Both the position numbers and the translations under genes were made by a program. A stretch of DNA of 47,216 nucleotides from contig JAUVGW010000002.1 in NCBI GenBank assembly GCA_030593565.1, positions 1 through 47,216 of the forward strand, given 5' to 3'. Shown one piece after another: positions 40,901-46,977 of this stretch (position 1 is the first letter of the stretch; each line of letters starts with the position of its first letter). Under the pieces are notes generated by a model. It made no database searches, was not told the DNA's origin, and was given only the letters and a program-made list of their open reading frames with translations. Origin of the DNA: Phycisphaerae bacterium (GTDB lineage: Bacteria > Planctomycetota > Phycisphaerae > UBA1845 > UTPLA1).

Positions 40901-42575
40901 CGGTTCCGCCCGATGTTGTGCCGACCCACAGCCGATACTGCGTCACGCTCGTGCCGGCGTCCCAGGCAAACGTGAATGACGATCCCGTCAGCGTCGCGCC
41001 GTCGCTTGCCGGCGTCGTCATTGCCGCCGCCGCGCCGGAACCGCCCGTGAAATCGACTTCCCACTGGTTACCCGTCGTCGTGGTGTTGTCCGTCGATGTG
41101 CCGGTAGATATTGTCTGGCTCGCGAAGCTGTACCCCGATTTTGTTACGTCGATGGTGTAGGATGTGCCGGCGGGAATCTTCGCCAGCGCATAAATGCCGT
41201 TGCTGTCCGTCGTGTCCGTATAGCTGCCGCTATTCGCGGAAATCGCCGCCCCGGAGATCGCCGTGCCGCCAGAATCCGTGACCCGACCGCTGATAATCTC
41301 CCCGGTTCCGGTCGTGTACACGTTATACACGCACTTATAGACAGACGTAAACGTATAGGCGCCCGCCGGGATGCTCGGAAGCGCATACCATGCATCCTGA
41401 CTGCCCGCCCATCCCAGATTCAGGTGGTGGTACAAGGTCGAGCTGGTATACCCATAGCCGTCGCACAGGATGGCGTGACCGCCGTCCCCGGTGATTCCCA
41501 GCATGACGGGGTAGCCCGCGTCGAGGTTGGGGTTCATCATCGTATTCAAGGGCGTGCCGATGTTGCTCCCGCTGTTGTAACCCCGCTTCGCATTGCTATA
41601 CCCGAAGGTACCCGTGAACGCGTCGGCCCCATCCAGCGTATTGGCCCCAGACGCACTCGCGGTGTAGGCCATATCTACCGAAAGGCCTGCGTCGTAGCAC
41701 AACGCCCCGATCGCCTGACGTTGGGTCGTGTTCACGCCGCTGGCCGGCACCAACACCATATCCGACCACGAATACGCCCCACCCGATCCGTCGCCGCCGC
41801 GCAGGTCCAGGTCCGTTGGCGTACCGTCCACAGTGACCGTGAAAGTTGTCGTGCCCACGCCGCTCGACGGATGCTGGTGAAAACGCATCAACTGCGCCAT
41901 CGCCGTCGCCACACAACCACAGACATAGTTGCTCGGCGTGTAATAGTTGTAGCAATCCGACCCGCTGACCTGACCCTGGCTCCACTCGCTCAGCACAAAC
42001 GGCGTGACGCGCTCGTCCGTGACGCTCGATTGACCCGCCGTCTCCGGCGGACTCAGTGCGTAGTCCTGTAACAGATTCCACTTGGCTTGAGCCGCGTCGG
42101 GATCATGTTCCGTCCCGTACAATAGCTCCACACCATATCCGCGAACAGTCTCGACCCGGCCGCGCAGGTCGGCACTGACCAACGCGCCCAGCGGATTATC
42201 AGGTGAAGGATCATATGTTCCCGAGGCGGAAAACGCGATGATCGGCTCCACCATGTCGTCCGCCGCGACCACAACAAATCCGGACGGTTGCAAATAGACA
42301 ATATAGTAAATCGGCTCCCCGTACTCGTTTGCGTAGCCGTCCACGCTGTCTACGGCCCAACCGAGCGCCGCGCCCAGGGGCGCACCGTCCGCGCTCAACC
42401 AACCCTGAACGACGCCCTGTGCATCGGAGGCAGACACCATGTCCGCCCGCGCACCGGACGCGCCTACAAACAAGGCGGCCAAAAAAGCCGCCGCGACGAG
42501 CGCCCTGCCCGTTGTCAAAATAGACACCGACAGAAATGTATACGAGGACCGATTCTTTGTGCCACCACCGAACAT
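28953..42575 (-). CDS. giant secreted C10-type cysteine protease with 38 extracellular repeat modules
   Basis: A 4540-residue protein. ATG 42575 is chosen because AGGAGG lies about 8 nt upstream and a signal peptide follows (LVAAAFLAALFVGASGARA, cut near 44). Residues 45-400 form a streptopain-like C10 peptidase with propeptide: catalytic Cys about 221 in YVCGCVATAMAQLM, His about 367 in DGGHAILCDGYG, and Trp about 389 in NLGWAG. A carboxypeptidase-regulatory-like beta domain (ISGRVTDSGGTAISGAAISANSG) follows at about 415-500. The rest comprises 8 A modules (about 90 aa, QYRLWVGTTSGG core, fibronectin-like) and 30 B modules (about 105 aa, KTGTGxxGGT and ISGVTYDTAE cores, Ig-like), ordered A3 B9 A B4 A B3 A B4 A B10 A. 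A Pro-rich linker and a CG/hydrophobic/Arg tail end it. It is probably surface-attached, acting on extracellular protein or as an adhesin-protease. Confidence 0.85.
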   Translation of the reverse strand: MFGGGTKNRSSYTFLSVSILTTGRALVAAAFLAALFVGASGARADMVSASDAQGVVQGWLSADGAPLGAALGWAVDSVDGYANEYGEPIYYIVYLQPSGFVVVAADDMVEPIIAFSASGTYDPSPDNPLGALVSADLRGRVETVRGYGVELLYGTEHDPDAAQAKWNLLQDYALSPPETAGQSSVTDERVTPFVLSEWSQGQVSGSDCYNYYTPSNYVCGCVATAMAQLMRFHQHPSSGVGTTTFTVTVDGTPTDLDLRGGDGSGGAYSWSDMVLVPASGVNTTQRQAIGALCYDAGLSVDMAYTASASGANTLDGADAFTGTFGYSNAKRGYNSGSNIGTPLNTMMNPNLDAGYPVMLGITGDGGHAILCDGYGYTSSTLYHHLNLGWAGSQDAWYALPSIPAGAYTFTSVYKCVYNVYTTGTGEIISGRVTDSGGTAISGAAISANSGSYTDTTDSNGIYALAKIPAGTSYTIDVTKSGYSFASQTISTGTSTDNTTTTGNQWEVDFTGGSGAAAAMTTPASDGATLTGSSFTFAWDAGTSVTQYRLWVGTTSGGTDIYNQSTGTTQSATVTGIPTDASSVYVRLSSYFDGAWYYNEYTYVASGSAVDKAEMTTPASDGATLSGASFTFAWDAGTSVTQYRLWVGTTSGGSDIYNQSTGTTQSAAVTGLPADGSSVYVRLYSYIDSTWYYNNYTYVAATVADDPAEMTYPASDGDPLPGATCTFTWDAGANVTQYRLWVGTTSGGSDIYNQSTGTTQQAYVTGIPTDGGSVYVRLNSMISGSWQYNAYTYVAASSGTATKLKITMIASQSAGVGFDVVVDAVDASDSAANVTQDTAVSLSLNTGTGALGGTTTGTISSGTSTVTISGVTYDTAETGVVVAAARTSGDILGSATSNAFDVAVGVADRLAVAAISTQGAGDSFDVVVSSTDQYGNAANVSGDTAISISLKTGTGSVGGTTTGTITADSSSVTISGVTYDTKETGVVLTIARTSGDSLTSVDSNAFEVTEGTADRLSITTIGGQAAGSAFDVTVTSTDQHDNASNVTTDTLVTLTVKTGTGTIGGTVTGTISGGASSITISGVTYDTAESGVVLTATASGGDSLTAADSNGFTVSAGTATKLAADTISSQQAGQAFSVVVRSTDANGNPAVVTGDTGVELSVQTGTGSLAGGTTTGTITGGASSVTISGVKYDTMETGVVLTVTRTSGDNLTAVDTNSFDVAAGPASKLAVATISSQEAGTAFDVTVNVLDALDHASGVSAMTLAKLTVKTGTGTLGGTVTGVLSPGESTVTISGVTYDTAEGGVVLTASALGGDTLTAADSNGFTVAAATAVKLSVTTIAAQIANKTFDVTVTAQDTLDNAAAVSADTLVTLSLKTGTGNLGGTVTGTISSGGTNVTISGVTYDKVETSIVLTSTATSGDSLTAGDSNSFNVTADSLDRLSVATVADQRAGETFDVVVNSTDAYGNAVVTTQDTDVALSVKTGTGAVGGTTTGTITSGTSSVTVSGVTYDTLETGVVLTVSRTSGDVLTAGDTNSFDVSAGVADRLSVGTIAEQGQNVGFGVAITSTDQYGSASNVTADTTVTLTVKTGTGAVSGTVLSVISAGSSTVTISGVNYDTAETGVVLTATASGGDSLTAADSNAFNVVARTAGKLVFATVSDQGGGVPFSVTVDVQDGSGYSANVSQNTTVTLSVKTGTGTIGGTVSGTVTAGTSTVTISGATYDTAETGVVLTATASGGDTLTAADSNSFDVTSAAAVITTPSADGATLTSASYTFQWSAGTGVSQYRLWVGTTSGDKDLYNQATGTTQSATVTGLPTDGSTVYVRLNSYMSGSWQYNDTSYTAATVGTAMKLAVTTIASQTAGTGFDVVVSSADSVGTATNVTQDTGVSISLKTGTGSVGGTTTGTITSGTSSVTISGVTYDTAESGVVLTAARTSGDSLTSADSNAFAVAAGAASKLAVATIADQGTDVGFSVTLNVQDANGNTANVTQDTGVSLAKNTGTGAIGGTTTGTISSGTSTVTISGVIWDTASAGVSLTASRTSGDVLTAADSNTFTVADRTPTKLQVVTIASQDKDATFDVVVNALDNSDNAADATQDTTITLTVKTGTGAIGGTVSGTLSSGTNTMTISGATYDTAETGVVLTATASGGDALTAADSNAFAVYDRTPSKLSITTITDQGKDMPFDVVVTVLDATDTAANTTQDTTVTLTVKTGTGSLGGTVSGTVSSGTSSLTISGVTYDTYETGVVLTATASGGDSLTAADSNTFDVSTSAARMTAPSVNGATLTGTSYTFQWDAGSGVSQYRLWVGTTSGGADIYNQSTGTTQSATVTGLPSDGSSVYVRLNSLISGSWSYNAYTYVAVSAGVATHLSVDTIASQTAATGFDVVVNSVDALGTSVNVTQDTGVTLSLKTGTGSVGGTVSGTITSGTNTVTISGVTYDTAESGVVLTATRTSGDTLAAVDSNAFVVSAGTATKLAVSTIADQGQNVAFSVTVTAQDANDNTATVSVDTAISLTKKTGTGTLGGTTTGTISAGSSSVTITGVTYDTAEGGVELTATRTSGDVLTAADSNAFAVASRTATKLQVGTITDQVKDQTFNVVVNAVDNSDNVANVTQDTTVTLTVKTGTGAVGGTVTGTLSSGTSSVTISGATYDTLETGVVLTATASGGDSLTAADSNSFDVANGPAQMTTPSADGATLNGASYTFAWSSGSGVSQYRLWVGTTSGGKDIYNQGTGTTQSATVTGLPTDGSSVYVQLNSYMSGTWSYNEYTYTAATVGTAMKLAVGTVSGQTAGSAFDVVVNAVDTVGTATNVTQDTGVTLSLKTGTGSLGGTVSGTITSGTSTVTISGATYDKAETGVVLTATRTSGDSLTAVDSNAFNVSAGAASKLVVASIADQGTDVAFSVTLNVQDANDNTAVVTSDTGISLTKNTGTGAIGGTTTGTITAGTSTVTITGVTWDTASAGVSLTASRTGGDTLTAANSNTFTVADRTPTKLEVVTVASQAKDTAFDIVVNSLDNSDNVANATQDTTITMTVKTGTGAVGGTVSGTLSSGTSTVTISGLTYDTAETGVVLTATASGGDALTAADTNAFDVIDRTPVKLSIATIVDQGRDMAFDVVVNVLDGTDTAANTTQDTTVTLTLKTGTGSLGGTVSGVVSSGTSTVTISGATYDKYETGVVLTATASGGDTLTAADSNTFDVSYAAAQMTSPASDGDRLAAASHTFQWNSGSGVTQYRLWVGTTSGGSDVYNQSTGMTQSATVTGLATDGSNVYVRLNSYVNGSWSYNEYTYLAAQTGLATTLSVGTIGAQAAGATFDVVVNAKDAFGSAANVTQDTQVTLSKKTGTGTLGGTVIGTISSGSSSVTISGVTYTKAESGVVLTATATSGDTLTAVDSNAFTVGAGAAADLAFQTIATQGAGDAFSVTVYVKDANGNSAVVSQDTGVSLSKKTGTGTLGGTTTGTITSGTGSATISGVTYDTTEGGVELTVTRTSGDVLNPADSNAFNVTVGTADRLAVAAIGGQVAGATFNVTVNSTDQYGTASTVSADTTVTLTVKTGTGSVSGTVSGTMSAGTSSVVISGVIYDVAESGVVLTATASGGDSLTAADSAAFTVTAGSLSNLSITTIAGQAAGETFNVTVKSTDSMGNPIVTTQDTGVALSVNTGTGAIGGTTTGTILGGTNSVTISGITYDTMEGSVSLTATRTSGDVLTAANSNTFTVGAGSPTDLSVATISQQSAGVAFDVTLNVIDQYGNSANVSQDTDVALAKKTGAGVIGGTTIGTISNGTSTVTISGVTWSTKETGVSLTASRTAGEVLNAADSNTFTVIEGPATKLAVATVVAQQAGETFSVTVNATDAADNASAITQDTTITLSVKTGTAGSLDTGTKVATMTAGTSAVTITGVIWSTMENSVVMTATASGGDTLTAADSNAFNVTAGPADRLAIATITGKTAGTAFDVVVKATDQYGNDSNLLVPSTITLTRATGTGTLGGTLVGSMTAGTNSVTISGVTYDTAEAGVSLTATEEDGFPLTAHTSNTFTVSANSLSALTVSTVADQVAGATFNVTVESTDAYGNPVVTTQDTGVALSVNTGSGALGGTTTGTITSGTSSVTISGVTYDTGEAGVSLTATRTSGDVLTAANSNLFTVAAGTADRLAVTAIGTQGKLVPFNVTVTSTDAIGNASNLSADTTVTLTVKTGSGAVGGTTTGTITAGTSSVTISNVTYSVAEAGVVLTATASGGDTLTAADSGAFTVEDRSPDHLKFGAISQQVTGATFNVAVSVEDSSNNTALVVSDTTVTLTVKTGTGALGGTTTGTITAGTSSVTISGVTYDTAEAGVVLTATASGGDSMTAADSSAFTVVDPVKAAMTTPASGGATLTGASFTFQWNSGTGVAQYRLWVGTSLGANDIYNESTGATQQATVTGLPTDGSAVYVRLNSYINGAWEYNAYQYVAYTDSVFPQPAEASLPVGGDAPPWPSPDGPPPPPDSGRSSSDIAEDDYSEGSAAVDVTDLMAGGGICGMGAGMSSMLCALSLCGLGLGRRRARRTRRS
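29245..41021 (-). repeat. tandem A and B modules of the giant protein
   Basis: About 11.8 kb of near-periodic coding sequence with a period near 315 bp for B modules and 270 bp for A modules. Copies agree strongly in amino acids (TISGVTYDTAETGVVLTAT) but differ at synonymous positions, so they are not recent exact duplications. The block A-B-B-B-B recurs: modules B10-B13 resemble B17-B20 one to one (starting MKLAV, ASKL, PTKL, and PSKL or PVKL), and B14-B16 match the first three. The antisense reading has few stops, explaining the many spurious plus-strand ORFs. Confidence 0.85.
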
Positions 42576-43278
42576 GTCAGAAGCCTCCTGGTTCGACCTG
42601 CCTCCACAATGGGCCGGTCGTACTACACCACACCGGCGTTCACATGCCACTGTGCGAACGTCACGCGGCATCTTCCGGGTTTTGCTGCCGTGCTTCGTCG
42701 GTTGGATCAGCCTACTTCACCACACTCGATTTTCGCCGCTCCCAGTGTGATAAGAGCCGCTTGGGACGTCGCCGAGCTCATCCCGACAGCCGCCATCTTG
42801 AACCGCACGCAGATCCGTTTTTCCTATTCAGGAAGTGTCATGGCGATGACATGCCACGCCCATGACGCGCGGGAACCGCGCGACGATCCCGACCACAGAC
42901 ACGAGGGTGGTAACATGCCCACTGTTGACATGTCTGAACGAGAGTTACGTCCGACAATACTCGCTGCTTCAATACTGGGAGAATGCCCCCGGTCTCCGGA
43001 CGCATGGACCTGTCAGGAGATGACGTGCCGACCGACGCCCGATCAGCCGCGGGAAAGGATTGGCATCCAACGTCCGGCACGAAGATCGGGCGTTACCTTT
43101 TTTTTGTCCGAACGACCGATATCATAGGGGGTGTATCCGAGAAGTCGCAAATCGGCGCCGTGCCCGATGGGAAGCGGTCAGCGCACACCGAGGATTTCCT
43201 TTGATATGGGCGAAAACTGCGCCTCGACGGTCGCGGCTCCGATCCGGTCAGCAGGCTTTCAAACATGTTCTCAGTGTT
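42576..43278. other. 703-bp region without a supported protein gene
   Basis: The ORFs crossing this gap have no recognisable domain and unlikely composition. It contains the leader of the giant gene (minus strand), including the segment CCCGGAAGATGCCGCGTGAC whose structure I cannot assign to a known riboswitch. On the plus strand a terminator-like hairpin with T8 lies at 43069-43105, hinting at a small plus-strand transcript. Confidence 0.5.
43069..43105 (+). terminator. terminator-like hairpin with T8 in an apparently empty region
   Basis: AACGTCCG pairs with CGGGCGTT (one G-T wobble, 10-nt loop) and is followed after ACC by eight T residues. It has the form of an intrinsic terminator for plus-strand transcription, yet no plus-strand gene is recognised just upstream. 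Confidence 0.45.
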
Positions 43279-45291
43279 TCACCTATCGGTGCCCCGCCCA
43301 TGGTTCCACCGAATCTCGATCCGCGCATCATAGCGATTCGGCCCTTGCGCGAATCGCCACACCGCCACCGTCTCCGTTCGCCGCGACAGCGTGGTCATGT
43401 CCCGCAATGCCTGAACAGGATCGAAGTCACCCAGGTTGAACTGGACCCGCGGCTGCACAGGGATCTTTAGCTTCAGCGACTTCCCGTCACGCAGGACCTC
43501 CATCTCGAACACCCGTGATGACCCACGCGAGCGATATCGGCGAGCAACTTCTCGCGCCGCATCCGTCTCCGGCAGCCGCCGCCCCGCTGCTCCTACGACC
43601 ACGTCGCCGATCCACACATTACCGGCCGCCGGAGACAAAGGCTCCACCTCGCGCACCACAGGCCCACGCTCACCCTGCGGCGCCGAGCCGAGCCCCAATC
43701 CCAGCCGCCCGCGCTGCGCCAATCGCTCCGCGGCCCACGACTGCCACCAGGTGCGCTGCATGGTCTCAGGATGGCGATGTCGCATGTGACGCAGCCAGCT
43801 CCCAAACATGGCGGAGACTCGGCCTCCACGCAGGGCTCCCCACTCCGCCACGACCTCATCACCGAACGTGCTCGGCAACAGGCGCGCCGTCTCCTCCGAT
43901 CCCGCCAACTGAGGGACTTTCCCCCGGGCGGCACGCACGATTTCCTCAACGTGCGACCGAGACGTCGACAGCGCCACGCAACCGTCGAAGAACGCCCAAC
44001 AAGGCCGAACACCGGCGAGGAAGCTCAGGCCCGTGCGTTGAGCAAGCACCGACCCCAGCTCGATGGAGTGCAGATCGACATCTTCGATGTCAGTCCGAGC
44101 CACGGCGATGTTCACCGGCCGTCGCTCATTGCTGGGAATCGCCACCATCGCGATGATCGTACTGAGTGTTCCTATCACCTGGTCAAGGCGATCGACGATG
44201 CCTTGCCCGTCTTTCGCTTCAACCAATGCCGTCACGGCGGGCACCACCGGGGCAGCGGAGGACGACGCCGACTGATCCGTCCCCACAATGACAGCCCACC
44301 TTGGCCCCATTTGGGATAACATGTTCTTCGCTCCGCCGCGCCAATTTGTGAACGCCGACAAGAACACCGGAATCAGCGAGTCTTTGCGCGAGCCGATCAC
44401 CAACTTGCCGCTCGGCACCAGCGCCGAGAAGTCATACGAACCGGCCCATACCGCCACAGTGTCCACAGGCAGCGCACCGAGCAACGAATCGCCGAAACAC
44501 GACGACTCCTCCGCACCAGTCCGTCGACTGCCCCGAAGCTCGCACAGAATCCCCTCCGGCTCGACCGAAATCCCGACGACCAACCGATCGCATCCTTCAA
44601 ACGCCGTCGGCTCGCCCTCGGGCCACACTGCATACAGCAGGCCTGTGTCGCTCCGCGACAGCCTCGACCGCAATCCCGCGAACTCCGCCCGGCCGTGCAA
44701 CGACGGGCCGCGCCGCCCGGACATCAGGAGTACCATCCGACTCCAAAGACCCTCCGGATCGCCCACCGGCCCCAATACCAACGTCCGGTCCAACACGGCC
44801 AACGTAATCCCGCCACGCAACACGTACCGCTGGACAAGCCCTTCATTGGGTTGCGGTCTCGCCTGCCACAGCCGCAGCAGCGGAGCCAGCCGCGACGCCT
44901 TCGGCAACTCCACCATGACGACCCCGTCCTGCCATCGCGCCGAATTCGAGGCGATCAGCGCCGCCCGTCGGCCGAGTAAAAGACTCACCGCCGCGTCCGC
45001 GTTCAAGCCCAACAACTCGCGCGTTCGCCGCTGCCAAGGCTGAGTCGTTGTCCGACGCGCGTCCTTTTCGCTCAACTCACGCACCGTCCGCCAAATGCCC
45101 AGCCGCCGGAACTGCTGACGAATTCCATGGAGATCACGCAACTCCACGTAGAATCCCGCGTCACCGGGCACGTAGCGAAGCCAGTCGGCTTCCGCAGCCG
45201 ATTGCGAGTCAACCGACTGCCCCGCCACACTCGTTGCGCAACACAGCACCACTGCCAGACAACCGGCAAGCCGCCGATAACGAACCTTCAT
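43279..45291 (-). CDS. secreted protein of unknown function with C-terminal PDZ-like domain
   Basis: A 670-residue protein from ATG 45291 (MKVRYRRLAGCLAVVLCCATSVAGQS, a signal peptide). The opening WLRYVPGDAGFYVELRDLHGIRQQFRRLGIW is typical of planctomycete proteins that begin with a PADAxxYVExxDL motif. The central 450 residues are mixed alpha/beta with no family I can name. Near the C terminus EVEPLSPAAGNVWIGDVVVGAAGRRLPETDAAREVARRYRSRGSSRVFEMEVLRDGKSLKLKIPV has the shape of a PDZ domain (GD(V/I)VVGAAGR loop). It may be a periplasmic or envelope factor. It lies downstream of the sigma / anti-sigma pair but is separated by a terminator, so it probably has its own promoter. Confidence 0.7.
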   Translation of the reverse strand: MKVRYRRLAGCLAVVLCCATSVAGQSVDSQSAAEADWLRYVPGDAGFYVELRDLHGIRQQFRRLGIWRTVRELSEKDARRTTTQPWQRRTRELLGLNADAAVSLLLGRRAALIASNSARWQDGVVMVELPKASRLAPLLRLWQARPQPNEGLVQRYVLRGGITLAVLDRTLVLGPVGDPEGLWSRMVLLMSGRRGPSLHGRAEFAGLRSRLSRSDTGLLYAVWPEGEPTAFEGCDRLVVGISVEPEGILCELRGSRRTGAEESSCFGDSLLGALPVDTVAVWAGSYDFSALVPSGKLVIGSRKDSLIPVFLSAFTNWRGGAKNMLSQMGPRWAVIVGTDQSASSSAAPVVPAVTALVEAKDGQGIVDRLDQVIGTLSTIIAMVAIPSNERRPVNIAVARTDIEDVDLHSIELGSVLAQRTGLSFLAGVRPCWAFFDGCVALSTSRSHVEEIVRAARGKVPQLAGSEETARLLPSTFGDEVVAEWGALRGGRVSAMFGSWLRHMRHRHPETMQRTWWQSWAAERLAQRGRLGLGLGSAPQGERGPVVREVEPLSPAAGNVWIGDVVVGAAGRRLPETDAAREVARRYRSRGSSRVFEMEVLRDGKSLKLKIPVQPRVQFNLGDFDPVQALRDMTTLSRRTETVAVWRFAQGPNRYDARIEIRWNHGRGTDR

Positions 45292-45328
45292 AGGTCTGAT
45301 CTCACTTACGAATCCATCGGCCAGACAC

Positions 45329-45378
45329 AAAAAAAACAGGCCGCGCGCACCCCCGAAAGGCGATGCAGCCGCGGTCTG
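45329..45378 (-). terminator. intrinsic terminator after the sigma / anti-sigma operon
   Basis: On the minus strand CAGACCGCG pairs with CGCGGCCTG (9 bp with one mismatch, 24-nt loop) and is followed at once by eight T residues. It lies 109 nt past the anti-sigma stop and upstream of the PDZ-like gene. Confidence 0.55.
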
Positions 45379-45487
45379 GTAACGCACAACCTAAACCGAC
45401 CGTCGGGCGGGTATCCCCGCCCACGATGGCAGCCACAGGGGCCGCCCTACTTCAATCGCTCAGCGTCCAAGCGCTGTCCAAAAGCGA

Positions 45488-46159
45488 TCAGAATCGAACG
45501 ATATCCGAGTCCTCACCGGCCTCCACCGGCACCGACTCGACAGGCTCGATCCATCCCCTGAACGGCTCCTTCCAAAGCACATCAAAAAGCGTAGGCGCCG
45601 ATTCGCCGCGCACTTCCTGGAGCTTCTCGCCGACACCGCGGGTGGCTTCGTCACCCGCGATCTGTACGAGTTGATTCAAGCTCTCGGCGGCCTTGCGCGT
45701 GTCCCCCACCGCGTCTAACGTCGGGCTCACAACACCCGCCACGCCGGACGCTCGCACCGCGCTGCTGCCGGCCACCATCTTCCTACTGACTTCAGAATCG
45801 CCCGTCGGCCAGATCAAAACGCTGAACAGGAGAACCGCGGCCGCAGCCGGAAGACTCGCATTCAACACGACACGCCACAGCCTTTGCCGACGCGCTCGCC
45901 GCGTCTCCAGTACGCTCCGTTGAATCGGCCCACGCGCTTGCATCTCGGCCACTACCCGGCTCGCGAAACCGGAGTCCAACACCGGCGACGATCGATCCTC
46001 CGCGACCACGCTCCCGCACACACGCGTCATCTCGACCTGACGCTGGCACTCCGGGCATTGCAGAAGATGCGCATGCACCTCCGCCATCATGCTCGACGAT
46101 AGCTCGCCGTCGACGTAGGCATGGTGAAGCTGCCGAACATGGCGACATGTCATCAACAT
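45488..46159 (-). CDS. membrane anti-sigma factor with zinc-finger domain
   Basis: A 223-residue protein from ATG 46159 (MLMTCRHVRQLHHAYVDGEL), with GGGAG 8 nt upstream. The N-terminal ZAS domain shows CRHV..HHAYVDGELSS...VHAHLLQCPECQRQVE, with the H-x3-C-x2-C zinc motif and a preceding Cys/His. One membrane helix (NASLPAAAAVLLFSVLIW, about 120-137) places an approximately 85-residue tail outside the cytoplasm. The arrangement is that of anti-sigma factors that hold an ECF sigma factor at the membrane until an envelope signal causes release or proteolysis. It follows the sigma gene by 83 nt. The tail has no recognised sensor domain. Confidence 0.85.
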   Translation of the reverse strand: MLMTCRHVRQLHHAYVDGELSSSMMAEVHAHLLQCPECQRQVEMTRVCGSVVAEDRSSPVLDSGFASRVVAEMQARGPIQRSVLETRRARRQRLWRVVLNASLPAAAAVLLFSVLIWPTGDSEVSRKMVAGSSAVRASGVAGVVSPTLDAVGDTRKAAESLNQLVQIAGDEATRGVGEKLQEVRGESAPTLFDVLWKEPFRGWIEPVESVPVEAGEDSDIVRF

Positions 46160-46242
46160 CTCAATCACTCCCGATTCGCCGGTCGGCCGCGGCTGACATC
46201 CTGCTAGCAGGACACCCGCCGACAAATCCAACGCCGAATCCG

Positions 46243-46887
46243 CTACGCAACGCCGCTCCGCTCTCCGAATCGAACGGCCGGCCAATCCTGCACCAACTGG
46301 GAATCCAGCATCTCACGCAACCGATTGCGCGCCCGATGAAGATGGCTCTTCACCGTCGCCGCCGGCATTCCCAATATCTCCCCAATCTCCTGACAACTCA
46401 GCGACTCTCGATAAAACAGTAATACTGTCGCACGTTGCTGCGGTGTCAGGCGATCCACAGAATCCCAGATGACTTCCTTAAGGCGGCGTGCCTCGTCACT
46501 GTTGGCGACCTCGCCGCCCACATCCCGGTCGCGTTCGCCGGTTCTTCCGACCGGCATCCCGCTGAAATCCACATCTCCCGAATAGTCCTTACGCCGCCTG
46601 ATGGCATTCAGGCACAACCGATACCCGATCGTGAACAGCCATGTACTGAACCGATACGAGAAGTTGAAGCTATCCAACGATCGGAAAGCCCGCAGGAACG
46701 CATCCTGGCAAATCTCCTCGGCATCGTGGCGGTCACGGATCACCCGCAACACAAACGCGTGAAGCCGATCCTGGTAAGCCGTCACGAGCGCGTGCATACT
46801 CTCCGCGCACCCTCGCTGAGCCCGCGCAATTAGTTGGCGCTCGCCGAGGGGCGTCAAAGGCCGATCGTTGCTGTCCTGACTGCTCAT
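46243..46887 (-). CDS. ECF RNA polymerase sigma factor (SigE/RpoE-like)
   Basis: A 214-residue protein from ATG 46887 (MSSQDSNDRPLTP). Region 2 is ALVTAYQDRLHAFVLRVIRDRHDAEEICQDAFLRAFRSLDSFNFSYRFSTWLFTIGYRLCLNAIRRRK, a textbook ECF core-binding and -10 region. Region 4 is LTPQQRATVLLFYRESLSCQEIGEILGMPAATVKSHLHRARNRLREML. The linker holds Asp/Arg/Gly-rich sequence. It is co-directional with the anti-sigma gene and divergent from smpB. A sigma-70-type promoter sits immediately upstream. Stress or envelope control by the membrane partner is the expected regulation. Confidence 0.93.
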   Translation of the reverse strand: MSSQDSNDRPLTPLGERQLIARAQRGCAESMHALVTAYQDRLHAFVLRVIRDRHDAEEICQDAFLRAFRSLDSFNFSYRFSTWLFTIGYRLCLNAIRRRKDYSGDVDFSGMPVGRTGERDRDVGGEVANSDEARRLKEVIWDSVDRLTPQQRATVLLFYRESLSCQEIGEILGMPAATVKSHLHRARNRLREMLDSQLVQDWPAVRFGERSGVA

Positions 46888-46899
46888 GCTTATCTCTCT

Positions 46900-46928
46900 A
46901 TTATACTTTGTTTCGGCGAAGCTGTCGC
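46900..46928 (-). promoter_or_regulatory. sigma-70-like promoter of the ECF sigma gene
   Basis: The minus strand has GCGACA, a 17-nt spacer and a perfect TATAAT. The -10 box ends 12 nt before the ATG, so the predicted transcript start leaves only about six leader bases; GAGAG would be mostly upstream of it. Either the mRNA is nearly leaderless or another promoter is used. Confidence 0.45.
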
Positions 46929-46942
46929 ACCCTTCCACCCCG

Positions 46943-46971
46943 TTGCGGCGAATTTCTACTCGATGTAACAT
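46943..46971 (+). promoter_or_regulatory. possible promoter of smpB
   Basis: TTGCGG, 17 nt, TAACAT. The start point would fall at or beside the smpB ATG, and no ribosome-binding site precedes that ATG, consistent with a leaderless message. The hexamers match consensus only weakly. Confidence 0.3.
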
Positions 46972-46977
46972 CTTGAC

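Noticed and set aside
42288-43127. 279-aa plus-strand ORF at the 5' end of the giant gene
   Set aside because: It starts inside the giant gene, has no recognisable motif and reads through the terminator-like hairpin.
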